Below are positions 35,631-44,743 of a stretch of 62,403 nucleotides of DNA, piece by piece (within the stretch, counting starts at the first letter, position 1; every line of letters begins with the position of its first letter). The notes under the pieces were generated by a model. That model had not been told where the DNA came from. It did no database searches and was given only the letters and a program-made list of their open reading frames with translations. A program made the position numbers and the translations under genes. The DNA lies in NCBI GenBank assembly GCA_031418455.1, contig JANOXJ010000131.1, positions 1 through 62,403 on the forward strand. The letters are read 5' to 3'. The stretch is from JANNVZ01 sp031418455. GTDB taxonomy: Bacteria > Bacteroidota > Bacteroidia > Flavobacteriales_D > Sanyastnellaceae.

Positions 35631-38369
35631 TTATTGTTTTACAAATTCTATAGAGCTTTGGTGATTGTTGCCCAATACATTTAGGTGGTAAATACCACCA
35701 GCAAGGGTTGCAATATTTATTTCAAATATGTTTTGACCATTAAATGAAACTTGCTCTGCATGCACCTTGCGACCTTGCGCATCTGTTATAGTCACTTGTG
35801 CATTTCTGATATTTTCTTTGCTGGTAATGTTTAGCTGATCTTGAGCAGGATTTGGAAATAATGATATGCCCAAAGCGTTGCTCAATTCATTTATACCAAC
35901 TACTGACACAGTTACTTCTACGCGTGGGCTGGTGCACACAGTTTCCTGCAGCTTTATTTGCCAATTGTAGAAGTAGTAGTAGTAGCTTGTACCAAAGGTG
36001 GAGCTTGTAATGCTGCCTGCAGGACCTATGGCATAGGGGTAAGTTACACCACTATTGTTTCTGAACAAGTTGTTTTCGGCACAACCTATTTGGTAATCGC
36101 CTGGGGTTAAAAACCAGTTGAGGTCGATAGTGTTAGCGCCCATAGCACAGTTTACTATTGCAGTTTGCAGCAAGTTGCCAGAGGCATCAAAAAGCTGCAC
36201 CGTGCGGTTGCCGGCTACTCCATCAGTAGGTACATAGCTGGTTACTTGTTGCAAGGTGAAGGGCTGGGTAACTGTAAAAATTAATTTGCCACCTGTAGCC
36301 GGTAAGCTACCACCACCTGCATTGTCAAGCTTGCCACCATCATATTCTTGTCCGCCATGCACAGTAGTAGCCTGCACCCAGTAGCTCATTTCGGTAGTTA
36401 CTACATCTGTTGTAAATGATGGGCCAGTGCCTAAAACATCAGTTGATGTGGCCGTGGCAAACCACTCTAAATTATTGCCTGTGGCGTTAAGTGTGGCTGT
36501 GCCTGGCTCGCCTATTACTACATCTTGCGCTACAGGCAATGGGGCTTCCAACACGTTTATTTCAATTGGTGCGCTGGAGTATAGCACACCACTGCATTGT
36601 CCTGTTATATCTACAAAATAGTAACCGTCTTGTGTTACCACTATGCTTTGTGTTTCTTGGCCGTTGCTCCAGTTATAGGTTTGAGCGGGCGATGTAGAAA
36701 GCACTGTGCTTCCACCTGCACAAAATGTATCGTCACCTATGAGTGTAATTACTGGGGCTTCTTCAGTAATTAATGAAACTTGTACACTATTAGAAATAGC
36801 TGCACACTCTGTGTTGTTCCAAACTATAGCGCTGTAGTTGCCACCATCATTTACTGTAATGGACTGTGTAGTTTCTCCATTGCTCCAGGTATATTGTGTT
36901 CCTGCAGGTGCCGATAGGGTAACGCTTTCGCCCGGGCATAAGTTGGTGTTGCCACTTACAGTAAGAGATACAGGGTCTAGCAGGCATTCAATTTCTGTAA
37001 TAGTAAGTGTAGTATTTATTTCAGGATTGTTGATGGTAGTAAGCGCACCACTTGGCCATTTTACTACCACTTGTGATATGGCATCTAAAGCACCCAACCC
37101 GAAATGGGCTATAAGCGATGAGGCAGGATCAAAACTTTCGCCTGCGCGCACTTCTCGTATTTGAATTCCATCTGCCGTGTATATTTCTATGCGGGCACCA
37201 ATTCCGTTCTTGTTAGACATAAGACCATTCAAATCCACTTTTAGCCAATTGTTAGTGTTGCCATTATTTACATACATGCTGTTGCCGGCTACTACATCCA
37301 AAAATCCATCATTATTAAAATCGCCAATACCACCGCTATCAAAACTTAGAGTGCCTGGTGTAAAAGTGCCATCTCCATTGTTCCAATAGATTTGATTGCC
37401 CATTTCCGAAAAAATATCTACGTAGCCATTGTTATCAAAATCGCCTGCATCGCAGTTCCATGCACCCAGATCAGATGCATTAATACCTGTGGAGGCAGTT
37501 ATGTCAGTAAATGTGCCGTCACCATTATTTCTCATATATCTGTTGGCCCATGCATGGTTTACGGTAAATGAGTCAAAGTCGCCATCGTTGTCAAAATCTT
37601 CAAACACTGTGGCCCAGCTTTGGTCGCCATCATCCATATTAGCTTCTGGTCCTACACTTGTAAAAGTGCCATCGCCATTGTTTCTATAAAGCAAATTGAT
37701 GCGCTGTGGGTCTCCCTCTGCGGCACCACCTCTGCATTTGGTAATGTAAAGGTCAGAATCCCAGTCATTGTCATAGTCCACCCAAATAGCTGCATAGTTG
37801 CCGCCCACGGCTAGAGTAGGTATTAATGAAATATCATAAGATAATACGCCATCCACATTGCGGTAAGGTCTGCTTTGTGCCACATCATGGCACACAAAAG
37901 CATCCAGATTGCCGTCATTATCTATGTCATTAAAGGTAGTTCTTTGTGAGAATATATTTTCCGGCTGCAAGTCTTCTACCCAGCCTGTTCCATTGTCATT
38001 AGCATATACAAACGAGCACTCGTTGCCATCGCCAAGGCAAAAATCTACATAACCGTTGCCATCTATATCTGCAGCGCATACACTCCACGAGGGTACTGCT
38101 ACCATAGGCACAGCATATATCATGGCCAAAAATCCACCACCCGCTTGCTGGTAGTCTATATATATAGTATTGGTTCCAAATCTTACTACATCATCCAGAC
38201 CATCGCCATTTACATCTACCGCACAATCTGCAGAGCTAAACCCACTTATGGGTTGCAATTGGCTGCCTTGGTTGGTAAAGGAAACTTGCGAATTTAGATT
38301 TTGAGCAAAGGCTAAAATCAATAGGGCTAATATTGAAAGTTTGTTTGAAAAAGTAAAATTTACTTCCAT
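35631..38369 (-). CDS. T9SS cargo: FG-GAP/VCBS propeller with ASPIC/UnbV and Ig-like domains, type A sorting
   Basis: Signal peptide near the N-terminus (L-S-I-L-A-L-L-I-L-A-F-A-Q-N-L-N-S-Q). Residues about 40-370 hold repeated calcium-binding FG-GAP/VCBS blades (D-V-N-G-D-G-L-D-D-V, D-I-D-G-N-G-Y-V-D-F, D-F-D-N-D-G-D-F-D-S, D-F-N-N-D-G-F-L-D-V). An ASPIC/UnbV domain follows (N-G-I-G-A-R-I-E-I-Y, V-R-A-G-E-S-F-D-P, H-F-G-L-G). Two Ig-like units (Y-T-W-S-N-G-E-T-T-Q-S-I and Y-N-W-S-N-G-Q-E-T-Q-S-I), a jelly-roll-like region and a type A T9SS domain (L-F-P-N-P-A-Q-D-Q-L) complete it. CRTAC1-like surface protein, probably adhesive; no active site is visible. Confidence 0.88.
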   Translation of the reverse strand: MEVNFTFSNKLSILALLILAFAQNLNSQVSFTNQGSQLQPISGFSSADCAVDVNGDGLDDVVRFGTNTIYIDYQQAGGGFLAMIYAVPMVAVPSWSVCAADIDGNGYVDFCLGDGNECSFVYANDNGTGWVEDLQPENIFSQRTTFNDIDNDGNLDAFVCHDVAQSRPYRNVDGVLSYDISLIPTLAVGGNYAAIWVDYDNDWDSDLYITKCRGGAAEGDPQRINLLYRNNGDGTFTSVGPEANMDDGDQSWATVFEDFDNDGDFDSFTVNHAWANRYMRNNGDGTFTDITASTGINASDLGAWNCDAGDFDNNGYVDIFSEMGNQIYWNNGDGTFTPGTLSFDSGGIGDFNNDGFLDVVAGNSMYVNNGNTNNWLKVDLNGLMSNKNGIGARIEIYTADGIQIREVRAGESFDPASSLIAHFGLGALDAISQVVVKWPSGALTTINNPEINTTLTITEIECLLDPVSLTVSGNTNLCPGESVTLSAPAGTQYTWSNGETTQSITVNDGGNYSAIVWNNTECAAISNSVQVSLITEEAPVITLIGDDTFCAGGSTVLSTSPAQTYNWSNGQETQSIVVTQDGYYFVDITGQCSGVLYSSAPIEINVLEAPLPVAQDVVIGEPGTATLNATGNNLEWFATATSTDVLGTGPSFTTDVVTTEMSYWVQATTVHGGQEYDGGKLDNAGGGSLPATGGKLIFTVTQPFTLQQVTSYVPTDGVAGNRTVQLFDASGNLLQTAIVNCAMGANTIDLNWFLTPGDYQIGCAENNLFRNNSGVTYPYAIGPAGSITSSTFGTSYYYYFYNWQIKLQETVCTSPRVEVTVSVVGINELSNALGISLFPNPAQDQLNITSKENIRNAQVTITDAQGRKVHAEQVSFNGQNIFEINIATLAGGIYHLNVLGNNHQSSIEFVKQ

Positions 38370-38791
38370 GGGTTGGTTTTTGATTTATTAATTAAACTAC
38401 AAGATTACAAGACACAAGACTACGATATAAAGTGAAAAGTTGTTTGTATAAATAAGACTTATTATTAGATTAATTTTCTAATAAAATTTTTAGCGTAAAA
38501 TGTAACTTTATTTTGCTACAATTTTGCACTTGAATAAAATATTAATTCGTTTGAAAATCCCAGTGTTTTCAATGGTTTTGAATTTTTTTTTAACGTACTT
38601 GTAACATCCGCAGGAGTGCTCCCGTTCTAGCTTCACAATTCAACTATATCTTATCACTTACAAGCACAGTTTAAAAGTATTTCTTGCCCTATAGAAATTA
38701 TTTTTAAGTTGAGTTTTACCTACATGAGGCTGACTTAGCAACGTGAAGCAATTCGCACGCTACCGTGAACCTAACCTAACTTAAAACAAAT
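38370..38791. other. 422-bp AT-rich intergenic region
   Basis: Between the divergent FG-GAP gene and the 48-codon gene. It contains an 8-bp AT-only-type hairpin (38462-38469 with 38477-38484, TTATTAGA / TCTAATAA). I saw no open frame, tRNA or clear -33/-7 promoter pair. Its length before a 48-codon gene leaves room for a long leader or small RNA. Confidence 0.5.
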
Positions 38792-38938
38792 ATGCTGGAT
38801 TACTACAAAGCAGTCCTTGGTAACGTTACTTTCGATACCATGCTGTTTAGAAAGGAACTCCGCAAAGCAATGCGCCAACTGGTAACTGACGATCGTGTCA
38901 GGTTGCGAGACTGGCTAAAACAATGCGGACATGTGTAA
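38792..38938 (+). CDS. Small basic helical protein, 48 aa, unknown function
   Basis: The frame starts ATG CTG GAT TAC TAC and reads M-L-D-Y-Y-K-A-V-L-G-N-V-T-F-D, then F-R-K-E-L-R-K-A-M-R-Q-L, and ends L-R-D-W-L-K-Q-C-G-H-V. It is rich in Lys/Arg and Leu, amphipathic and probably two helices, with no signal peptide. An A-rich tract (TTAAAACAAAT) precedes the start and a strong terminator follows 29 nt after the stop, so this is an isolated one-gene unit. The pattern of an aromatic start, a V-T/S-F-D motif and an F-R-K-E-L-R-K-A helix resembles short conserved proteins I associate with this phylum, but I cannot name a family. A role such as RNA or protein binding is speculation. Confidence 0.65.
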   Translation: MLDYYKAVLGNVTFDTMLFRKELRKAMRQLVTDDRVRLRDWLKQCGHV

Positions 38939-38967
38939 CTAACTAAATTACTTAAACAAGTTTTTCT

Positions 38968-39000
38968 AAAAAAGGTCGCAAGAAACTGCGGCCTTTTTTG
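38968..39000 (+). terminator. Rho-independent terminator after the 48-codon gene
   Basis: Stem AAAAAAGGTCGCA / TGCGGCCTTTTTT (13 bp, one T-G pair, loop AGAAAC) ending in a T6 run. Confidence 0.88.
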
Positions 39001-39084
39001 TTTTTTGCTTCTCACACTGCATACCTTAAATCTATATTTTTTCTTTAGTAAATTAAACCAATCGGTTGACACATATTTGCACGC

Positions 39085-40125
39085 ATGAAAACACATCTTA
39101 TAACTGGCGGTTGCGGTTTTGTAGGGCGCAACATGGTGAAGCGTCTTTTTCAGACCACTAATGATAAAATAATTTTCATAGATAATTTGCTTGTGGGCAC
39201 ACACCCCGATACATGGTTAGATGCGCCCAAGGGCGGGACAGGAACAAAATTTGCAACCTATGCAAACGACCGCCTGTTGTACATAGAAGATGATGCGCGC
39301 AATGTTATCAAAGGTCTTATTGAAAACGAAAATCATATAACGGATGCATATAATTTTCAATGCACGCGCATAGCCGATGTATTTCATTTTGCAGCTATAG
39401 TAGGCGGCAGAGCTATGATAGATGGCGACCCAATGGGCGTAGCACTGGACCTGGCTATAGATGCTGAGGTTTTCTACTGGGCTTGTAAATACAAACCAGA
39501 GCGCCTTATGTACCCTAGCAGCAGCGCGGCTTATCCGGTGGATTTGCAAACAGAAAGTAATACCATACAATTAAAAGAAAGCGATATAGATTTTAAACGA
39601 ATGGGCCAGCCGGATATGACCTATGGCTGGACAAAACTTACGGGCGAATTTTTAGCGAAAATTGCTGCATCGCATTATGGCCTAAAGGTTACGTGCATTC
39701 GTCCATTTAGCGGATATGGCGAAGATCAAGATTTAACTTACCCAGTGCCGGCCATAGCAGCAAGGGCTGCCAAAAAAGAAGATCCGTTTGAGGTGTGGGG
39801 CAGTGGCTACCAGGGCCGCGATTTTGTGCATATAGATGATGTAATAGATTGCATACTGCTGGCCATGGACCACATTCACGATGGCACTGCAATCAATATT
39901 GGCATGGGCAGGCTTACCACCTTCAGAGAAATTATAGAAGTGTTTTGCAAATTTGCAGGCTATAAGCCAACCATAAAACCACTGCTCGATAAGCCGGTGG
40001 GTGTTTTCTCGCGCTATTGCGACATGACTTTTGTAGAAAGCAGGCTAGGTTGGAAAGCAAAAATTTCTATAGAGGAAGGCATGCAAAGAGTGTATGATGC
40101 TGCGTTAAAAAAACTTGCACAATAA
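39085..40125 (+). CDS. NAD-dependent epimerase/dehydratase (extended SDR)
   Basis: Sugar-nucleotide-modifying enzyme. N-terminal T-G-G-C-G-F-V-G-R-N-M-V binds NAD. H-F-A-A-I-V-G-G-R and the catalytic Y-G-W-T-K (YxxxK) near residue 187, preceded by S-S-S-A-A-Y-P, form the active site. C-I-R-P-F-S-G-Y-G and G-R-D-F-V-H-I-D-D-V-I-D are family signatures. At 346 residues it resembles GDP-mannose 3,5-epimerase or UDP-glucuronate/GDP-sugar epimerases; the substrate cannot be told. It stands alone, with a possible -7-like CATATTTG box 8 nt before the ATG, implying a very short leader. It probably feeds surface glycan synthesis along with the nearby glycosyltransferase and aminotransferase genes. Confidence 0.9.
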   Translation: MKTHLITGGCGFVGRNMVKRLFQTTNDKIIFIDNLLVGTHPDTWLDAPKGGTGTKFATYANDRLLYIEDDARNVIKGLIENENHITDAYNFQCTRIADVFHFAAIVGGRAMIDGDPMGVALDLAIDAEVFYWACKYKPERLMYPSSSAAYPVDLQTESNTIQLKESDIDFKRMGQPDMTYGWTKLTGEFLAKIAASHYGLKVTCIRPFSGYGEDQDLTYPVPAIAARAAKKEDPFEVWGSGYQGRDFVHIDDVIDCILLAMDHIHDGTAINIGMGRLTTFREIIEVFCKFAGYKPTIKPLLDKPVGVFSRYCDMTFVESRLGWKAKISIEEGMQRVYDAALKKLAQ

Positions 40126-40150
40126 ACTATTCGATATTTTTATTATAGTT

Positions 40151-42601
40151 CTACCTAACTATCTCAAAGGTAGAAGTGCCAAGAGCAATGCCATTTAGCG
40201 TATATGCTTTCAATATGTAATGGCCTGCTTCAAACGCGGCAGTATCTAACTGCTTGTCAAAAGTGCCACTAATAGCAGATGAAGAACGCATTACCAGCCT
40301 TCCATCTGTGCTGTATATATCAAATAGTGCAGTTTCGTTGCCATTAATATTACCTGTAACATGCAAAGTATTATTGGCTGGCACGGGGTAAAGCAGTAAA
40401 TCATTCTTAGATGATTGTATTTCATTTACTTCCACGCTAGCATCGCCATTAGCAAACGCATACTGACCTTGGCGCAATACGTCTATTATTATGCTTCCAT
40501 CACCATTGTCCAAACTACCTGTGCCAAGGGTAAAGTCAGAATATACATTCCATGGTTGCGATGAGTTTTCGCGGTAAAGCAATACAGCATTTTGCTCGCC
40601 ATTGTGATATAAATCGTAGTCCAGTTCGGTGATATCCGAGCCGTAGTATTGTAGTCGGCCTTCAAACGAATCGTCCTCATTCCACAATCCATCTACTATC
40701 CAATAGTGCACATTGGAAATTTCATATATGCCCTGTCCTAAGTTGTTTTGATCGGGCGCTGCCCAAATGTGCTCCACATGCACCAGGCTCGAATCCACTA
40801 CATTGTTTCTGGTAAATCTGAAATTTACATAAGGCAAATTGGACTGCCATGTGCCAGTGGTGTAAATAGGACTTTGAAATTCCATGCGGCATTGGTTCAA
40901 TCTATTGTGGCCGTTAAGCACTACCATGGCGGGCACAAAACTGCACATCAAATTCATTTGAGTATATTGTCCATTAGCTACTATCTGGTGCTCCTCTCGC
41001 TGCCAGTTGCTACCTATGAATGTTACATCCAGCGGCACATTGGTGTAGTATTGTGGGCAAGCTCTTAGCTTTTGTTGAATGTATGTGTTAACCTGATAGT
41101 TGCCACCTTGCTCCGTTACTATGGCAGAGTCTACCACAAAGGTTGAAAAGCCTGGAGAGAAAACCTGATCGTTAAAGAAGTTAGCTAAATCAAAACCACT
41201 TTCTTCTTCCAATTCATCTCTAAATTGTTCTGGAGTTATGGTCTCATACAAATGATTTGCTTGCACTCCGCTCATGGCCTGGCGAAACAATTCATCGCCC
41301 ATATAGGCGCGCAAATTGTGCATTACCGCTGCGCCTTTGTAGTAAGTATGTGTGCCATATATATACTCGTCAGGCATAGGCGACAAGGGTTGGAAGGTAC
41401 CATCGTCTATATGCGCATCTTGCAACACGCGCAGTTGATTGTCTTTTACCATATCTACAAAAGCGGCCTCGCCATTTAGCCATTCTTCTAGCAAGTGAGA
41501 GCTATATTCTGCAGGACCTTCTTTAAGCCACATATCATTGTGGTTATATGGAGTTACTGCATCGCCCCACCATGCATGGCCCAGCTCGTGCGACAATAAG
41601 TTATTGTTGTCAGCCACAGTTTGGCCAGCCATAAATTGCGGATAGGCAATATTGGTAGGAATTTCTAAAGCACCATCTGTGGTGTAAATGTATCCTACGC
41701 GCTCCCAGGCATATGGGCCATACCAATATTCGCAAGCATCTATAGCAGCACCCACATTTACCAGTGTGCTTTGCATAGCAGGAAGGTTGGCAGGTTTAGC
41801 ACTAAGTCGCACAGGTATGTCGCCATTGGCTCCTGTGTGCACATAGTCATAATTAGAATAATTGGCCACAGCTATGGCGCTTAGGTGTGTAGGTATAGGT
41901 TGGTTAAACTGAAAGGACCTTATAACAGTGTCGCCCGCAAGCTGGGTTTCGCCCATAAAAGTTCCTTGACAATGTGCGCGGTAAGTGCCTGCACTTTTAA
42001 CGTTGTATTCATAGGTGGCACGTTCTACAAACGAGTCGAAACAAGGATACCATACACGGCCAAAGTTGGGCGGTATGGTGGTAAGTCCTATTCCAAGATT
42101 GTAAATGTAATTAGCTTCAAAATAGAATCCGCCCCAGGTAGGGTCTTGGTAGGGTGTACCTTGGTAATGCACGGTTATATGCATAGTATCGGTTAGGGTA
42201 GGGGCTGTTTCAAAGTACACATAAAGCAATTCGCCAGTTTGAGCAAAGCTTAAGTTGCTGTTTTCAGTTTTTACACTATCCACAGTCAGGTCTTTTAGGT
42301 CAAAACGTATGAATGACTGCTCGGTCATAAGCGCCACCACATCTACTGTGGTGACTGCTTTTATATATCCACCTGTATAGTTAGTTACATCTATATCTAT
42401 ATGGTAAGTAAGTATGTTAAAGGTATCGCTGCGCAAAATAGATTCGTTTATCTGTGCTTTTTCCAACTCTGTATAAGCCCTGCGCTGCACACCTTGGTTG
42501 TGCAGAAAGTGGCAGCCCACCTTTTTCATAGGTTGTGCATAGGCTATAAAGCTTGCAAGAATGCAGAAGGAGGTAATAATGAGCGAGCGTGTTTTAATCA
42601 T
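40151..42601 (-). CDS. T9SS cargo: M1-family zinc aminopeptidase, type A sorting
   Basis: Secreted metallopeptidase. The start at 42601 gives the signal peptide M-I-K-T-R-S-L-I-I-T-S-F-C-I-L-A-S; 16 further upstream codons lack similarity. The N-terminal M1 beta domain (residues 40-250) leads to the substrate motif G-A-L-E-I-P (variant of GAMEN) and the zinc motif H-E-L-G-H followed after 18 residues by Glu (L-K-E-G-P-A-E-Y). A helical region follows, then an insertion of beta domain and a type A T9SS domain (L-Y-P-V-P-A-N-N-T-L through G-H-Y-I-L-K-A). Likely releases amino acids from peptides at the cell surface for nutrition. It converges on the epimerase gene with 25 bp between stops. Confidence 0.93.
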   Translation of the reverse strand: MIKTRSLIITSFCILASFIAYAQPMKKVGCHFLHNQGVQRRAYTELEKAQINESILRSDTFNILTYHIDIDVTNYTGGYIKAVTTVDVVALMTEQSFIRFDLKDLTVDSVKTENSNLSFAQTGELLYVYFETAPTLTDTMHITVHYQGTPYQDPTWGGFYFEANYIYNLGIGLTTIPPNFGRVWYPCFDSFVERATYEYNVKSAGTYRAHCQGTFMGETQLAGDTVIRSFQFNQPIPTHLSAIAVANYSNYDYVHTGANGDIPVRLSAKPANLPAMQSTLVNVGAAIDACEYWYGPYAWERVGYIYTTDGALEIPTNIAYPQFMAGQTVADNNNLLSHELGHAWWGDAVTPYNHNDMWLKEGPAEYSSHLLEEWLNGEAAFVDMVKDNQLRVLQDAHIDDGTFQPLSPMPDEYIYGTHTYYKGAAVMHNLRAYMGDELFRQAMSGVQANHLYETITPEQFRDELEEESGFDLANFFNDQVFSPGFSTFVVDSAIVTEQGGNYQVNTYIQQKLRACPQYYTNVPLDVTFIGSNWQREEHQIVANGQYTQMNLMCSFVPAMVVLNGHNRLNQCRMEFQSPIYTTGTWQSNLPYVNFRFTRNNVVDSSLVHVEHIWAAPDQNNLGQGIYEISNVHYWIVDGLWNEDDSFEGRLQYYGSDITELDYDLYHNGEQNAVLLYRENSSQPWNVYSDFTLGTGSLDNGDGSIIIDVLRQGQYAFANGDASVEVNEIQSSKNDLLLYPVPANNTLHVTGNINGNETALFDIYSTDGRLVMRSSSAISGTFDKQLDTAAFEAGHYILKAYTLNGIALGTSTFEIVR

Positions 42602-42713
42602 AAAAATATCTTGTTGAATCCATAAAGGTATGGATAAGCAAAGGTGCAATGAGTTAAGTTTTAAAAGTGAATCATTTATTCAACTTTATGTGAATTATTT
42701 GATTGTAAAAGAT

Positions 42714-42721
42714 TACATTTG
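42714..42721 (+). promoter_or_regulatory. -7 promoter box (TACATTTG) of the glycosyltransferase gene
   Basis: Exact match to TAnnTTTG, 43 nt before the ATG at 42765. A TTTG at 42698-42701 lies upstream but only 12 nt away, shorter than the usual spacing. Confidence 0.45.
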
Positions 42722-42764
42722 AAATCGCGGTAAGCATCAATATATATGTTTATTCGCATTGGGT

Positions 42765-44048
42765 ATGATAGAAGAAATTAAAAAGAAAAAGGTTATAGTC
42801 TGTTTTGGTCCCGGCCCAAAGTTTAAAGGCGGCATTCAAAACTACAATACATCTCTTGCACTTGCGCTTGACAAAAGAGATGATACAGAAGTGTACATTA
42901 TATCATGGACCCAGCAGTACCCTGCCATAATACCGCGCGAGTTTGTAGACAAAAATTCTAAAACCGATTTGCTTACAGGTAGCGGTGTTCAGGTAAAATA
43001 CATTACCAACTATAACAATCCACTCACCTGGCGCGAGACGGTAAAGTATATACTAAACATAACAGCAGAAAAGGTGATAATACAATGGAGCATTGCCCTC
43101 CAGGGATTGCCCATAGGTTACATTGTAAAACAGTTAAGCAACAAGGGCATAGAAATAGTAATGGATTTACACTTTGTAAATCAAAAGGAAAATTCTTCCA
43201 TAGACAAATGGTTTACAAAACGTGGACTAAGCAACGCGTCCACATTTATAGTACATGCCCTTAAAACTTTTGAAGAGTTAAAGGCCCTTATGCCTGAAAA
43301 TAATTACTCGTTGAGTTTTGATGGAAAGAGGGCTGATAATGGCAATACGGTTATAAAACTATACCATCCAATTTACGATTTATTCAAACCTCAGCCAGGT
43401 TTTAATACAGAAAGATTCAAGCAAGAATTGGGTTTGAAAAAACACGTGTTCCTGTTTTTTGGTTTTATAAGAAAGTACAAAGGCTTGCACAACGCCATAG
43501 AAGCCTTTGCTAAAGTGGCCAAGCAGCGCAACGATGTTTCGTTACTTATTTGTGGCGAATCATTTTGGCAAACACTTGACAACACTAAGGTGACAACCAA
43601 GATGAAGAATGCCATGTTTGGTACAGCTAAAAAAATATTTTTGAAAAAAGCCGATGACGAGCGCGAATACAGACCGCTTGAGTTAATAGATAAACTAGGT
43701 ATTGGAGAAAGCTGTGTGGTATTTAATACCTTCATACCTAATGAGGAGGTGTACAAATATTTTCAGGTAAGCGATGTTGTGGTGCTCTACTATTTAACGG
43801 CCACCCCATCGGGCATAGAGTCGTTGAGTTATAATTTTTCGCTCCCTTTGTTAGCCACTAAAGTGGGCCATTTTCCAGAAACAATTAAAGACGGTTTTAA
43901 TGGATATTTAGCCAATGCAAATGATGTGGACGATATGGCAAAACAAATGATTCGTTTTCTGGAACAACCCATAGCCAGAGAGAATGTTAGGGCATCTACC
44001 ACAGAGCTTAGTTGGGAAAAATATGCTAACGCAATAATGAATGATTAA
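42765..44048 (+). CDS. Family-4-type glycosyltransferase (GT-B fold)
   Basis: Transfers a sugar from a nucleotide donor, probably to a surface glycan or lipid-linked intermediate. N-terminal domain: V-C-F-G-P-G-P-K-F-K-G-G-I-Q-N-Y-N. The C-terminal donor domain has H-V-F-L-F-F-G-F-I-R-K-Y-K-G-L-H-N-A-I-E-A-F, V-S-L-L-I-C-G-E and the acidic EX7E-like segment P-S-G-I-E-S-L-S-Y-N-F-S-L-P, then V-G-H-F-P-E-T. I start at ATG 42765 (M-I-E-E-I-K); a TTG two codons earlier (42759) is less likely. The gene is followed after 29 bp by pdxH. The donor and acceptor are unknown. Confidence 0.88.
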   Translation: MIEEIKKKKVIVCFGPGPKFKGGIQNYNTSLALALDKRDDTEVYIISWTQQYPAIIPREFVDKNSKTDLLTGSGVQVKYITNYNNPLTWRETVKYILNITAEKVIIQWSIALQGLPIGYIVKQLSNKGIEIVMDLHFVNQKENSSIDKWFTKRGLSNASTFIVHALKTFEELKALMPENNYSLSFDGKRADNGNTVIKLYHPIYDLFKPQPGFNTERFKQELGLKKHVFLFFGFIRKYKGLHNAIEAFAKVAKQRNDVSLLICGESFWQTLDNTKVTTKMKNAMFGTAKKIFLKKADDEREYRPLELIDKLGIGESCVVFNTFIPNEEVYKYFQVSDVVVLYYLTATPSGIESLSYNFSLPLLATKVGHFPETIKDGFNGYLANANDVDDMAKQMIRFLEQPIARENVRASTTELSWEKYANAIMND

Positions 44049-44077
44049 GAAAAAACGGAGACAATAAAATAGAACCT

Positions 44078-44722
44078 ATGGAAGAAGAGATAAAAAATTC
44101 AAGACACAACTATGACCGAGGCATATTGCTTGAAAGCGGTGCGGCCAACAATCCTTTTGACCAGTTTGAAAAGTGGCTGAAAGAAGCACAGGAGGAGGGC
44201 ATAAAGGATTACAACGCATTTTCATTGGCTACAATGAACGAAAGTGGTTTTCCAGATTCGCGCATAGTTTTATTGCGCGGATTTGAGCGCGCGGGGTTGG
44301 TGTTTTTTACCAATTACAAAAGTTTGAAGGCTTCTGAAATTGAACATTCTGATAAGGCATGTGCCAACTTTTTTTGGAACACTATGGAGCGTCAGGTAAG
44401 AGTGCATGGCGTTGTGCGCAAAATTGCCGACAAAGAATCTGACGATTATTTTGCCACTCGTCCGCGCCAAAGTCAATTAGCTGCTTGGGCATCTATACAA
44501 AGCTCTGAACTGCGCACGCGCGAAGAGCTGGAGGCCAACATGGAGAAATACACCAAAGAGTTTGAAGGTAAGGATGTACCGCGCCCGCCATATTGGGGAG
44601 GCTATCGCATAGTGCCACACTATTTCGAGTTTTGGCAAGGCAGACCTAGTCGCTTGCACGATAGGTTAGTCTATAAAGTAGATGCCGATTTTGAATGGTT
44701 CCTCTATCGCCTTGCACCTTAA
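44078..44722 (+). CDS. pdxH: Pyridoxamine 5'-phosphate oxidase
   Basis: FMN enzyme that oxidises pyridoxamine- or pyridoxine-phosphate to pyridoxal phosphate. N-terminal N-P-F-D-Q-F-E-K-W-L, A-F-S-L-A-T-M-N-E-S-G-F-P-D-S-R, the FMN-binding K-S-L-K-A-S-E-I and W-N-T-M-E-R-Q-V-R, then the C-terminal dimerisation block R-P-P-Y-W-G-G-Y-R-I-V-P and E-F-W-Q-G-R-P-S-R-L-H-D-R. 214 residues, complete. It may be co-transcribed with the glycosyltransferase (29 bp) and the WYL regulator (21 bp). Confidence 0.97.
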   Translation: MEEEIKNSRHNYDRGILLESGAANNPFDQFEKWLKEAQEEGIKDYNAFSLATMNESGFPDSRIVLLRGFERAGLVFFTNYKSLKASEIEHSDKACANFFWNTMERQVRVHGVVRKIADKESDDYFATRPRQSQLAAWASIQSSELRTREELEANMEKYTKEFEGKDVPRPPYWGGYRIVPHYFEFWQGRPSRLHDRLVYKVDADFEWFLYRLAP

Positions 44723-44743
44723 TATTGTTATAAGCCATTCATT

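Noticed and set aside
42759..42764. TTG start for the glycosyltransferase
   Set aside because: An ATG two codons later is the simpler start and gives the same domain content.
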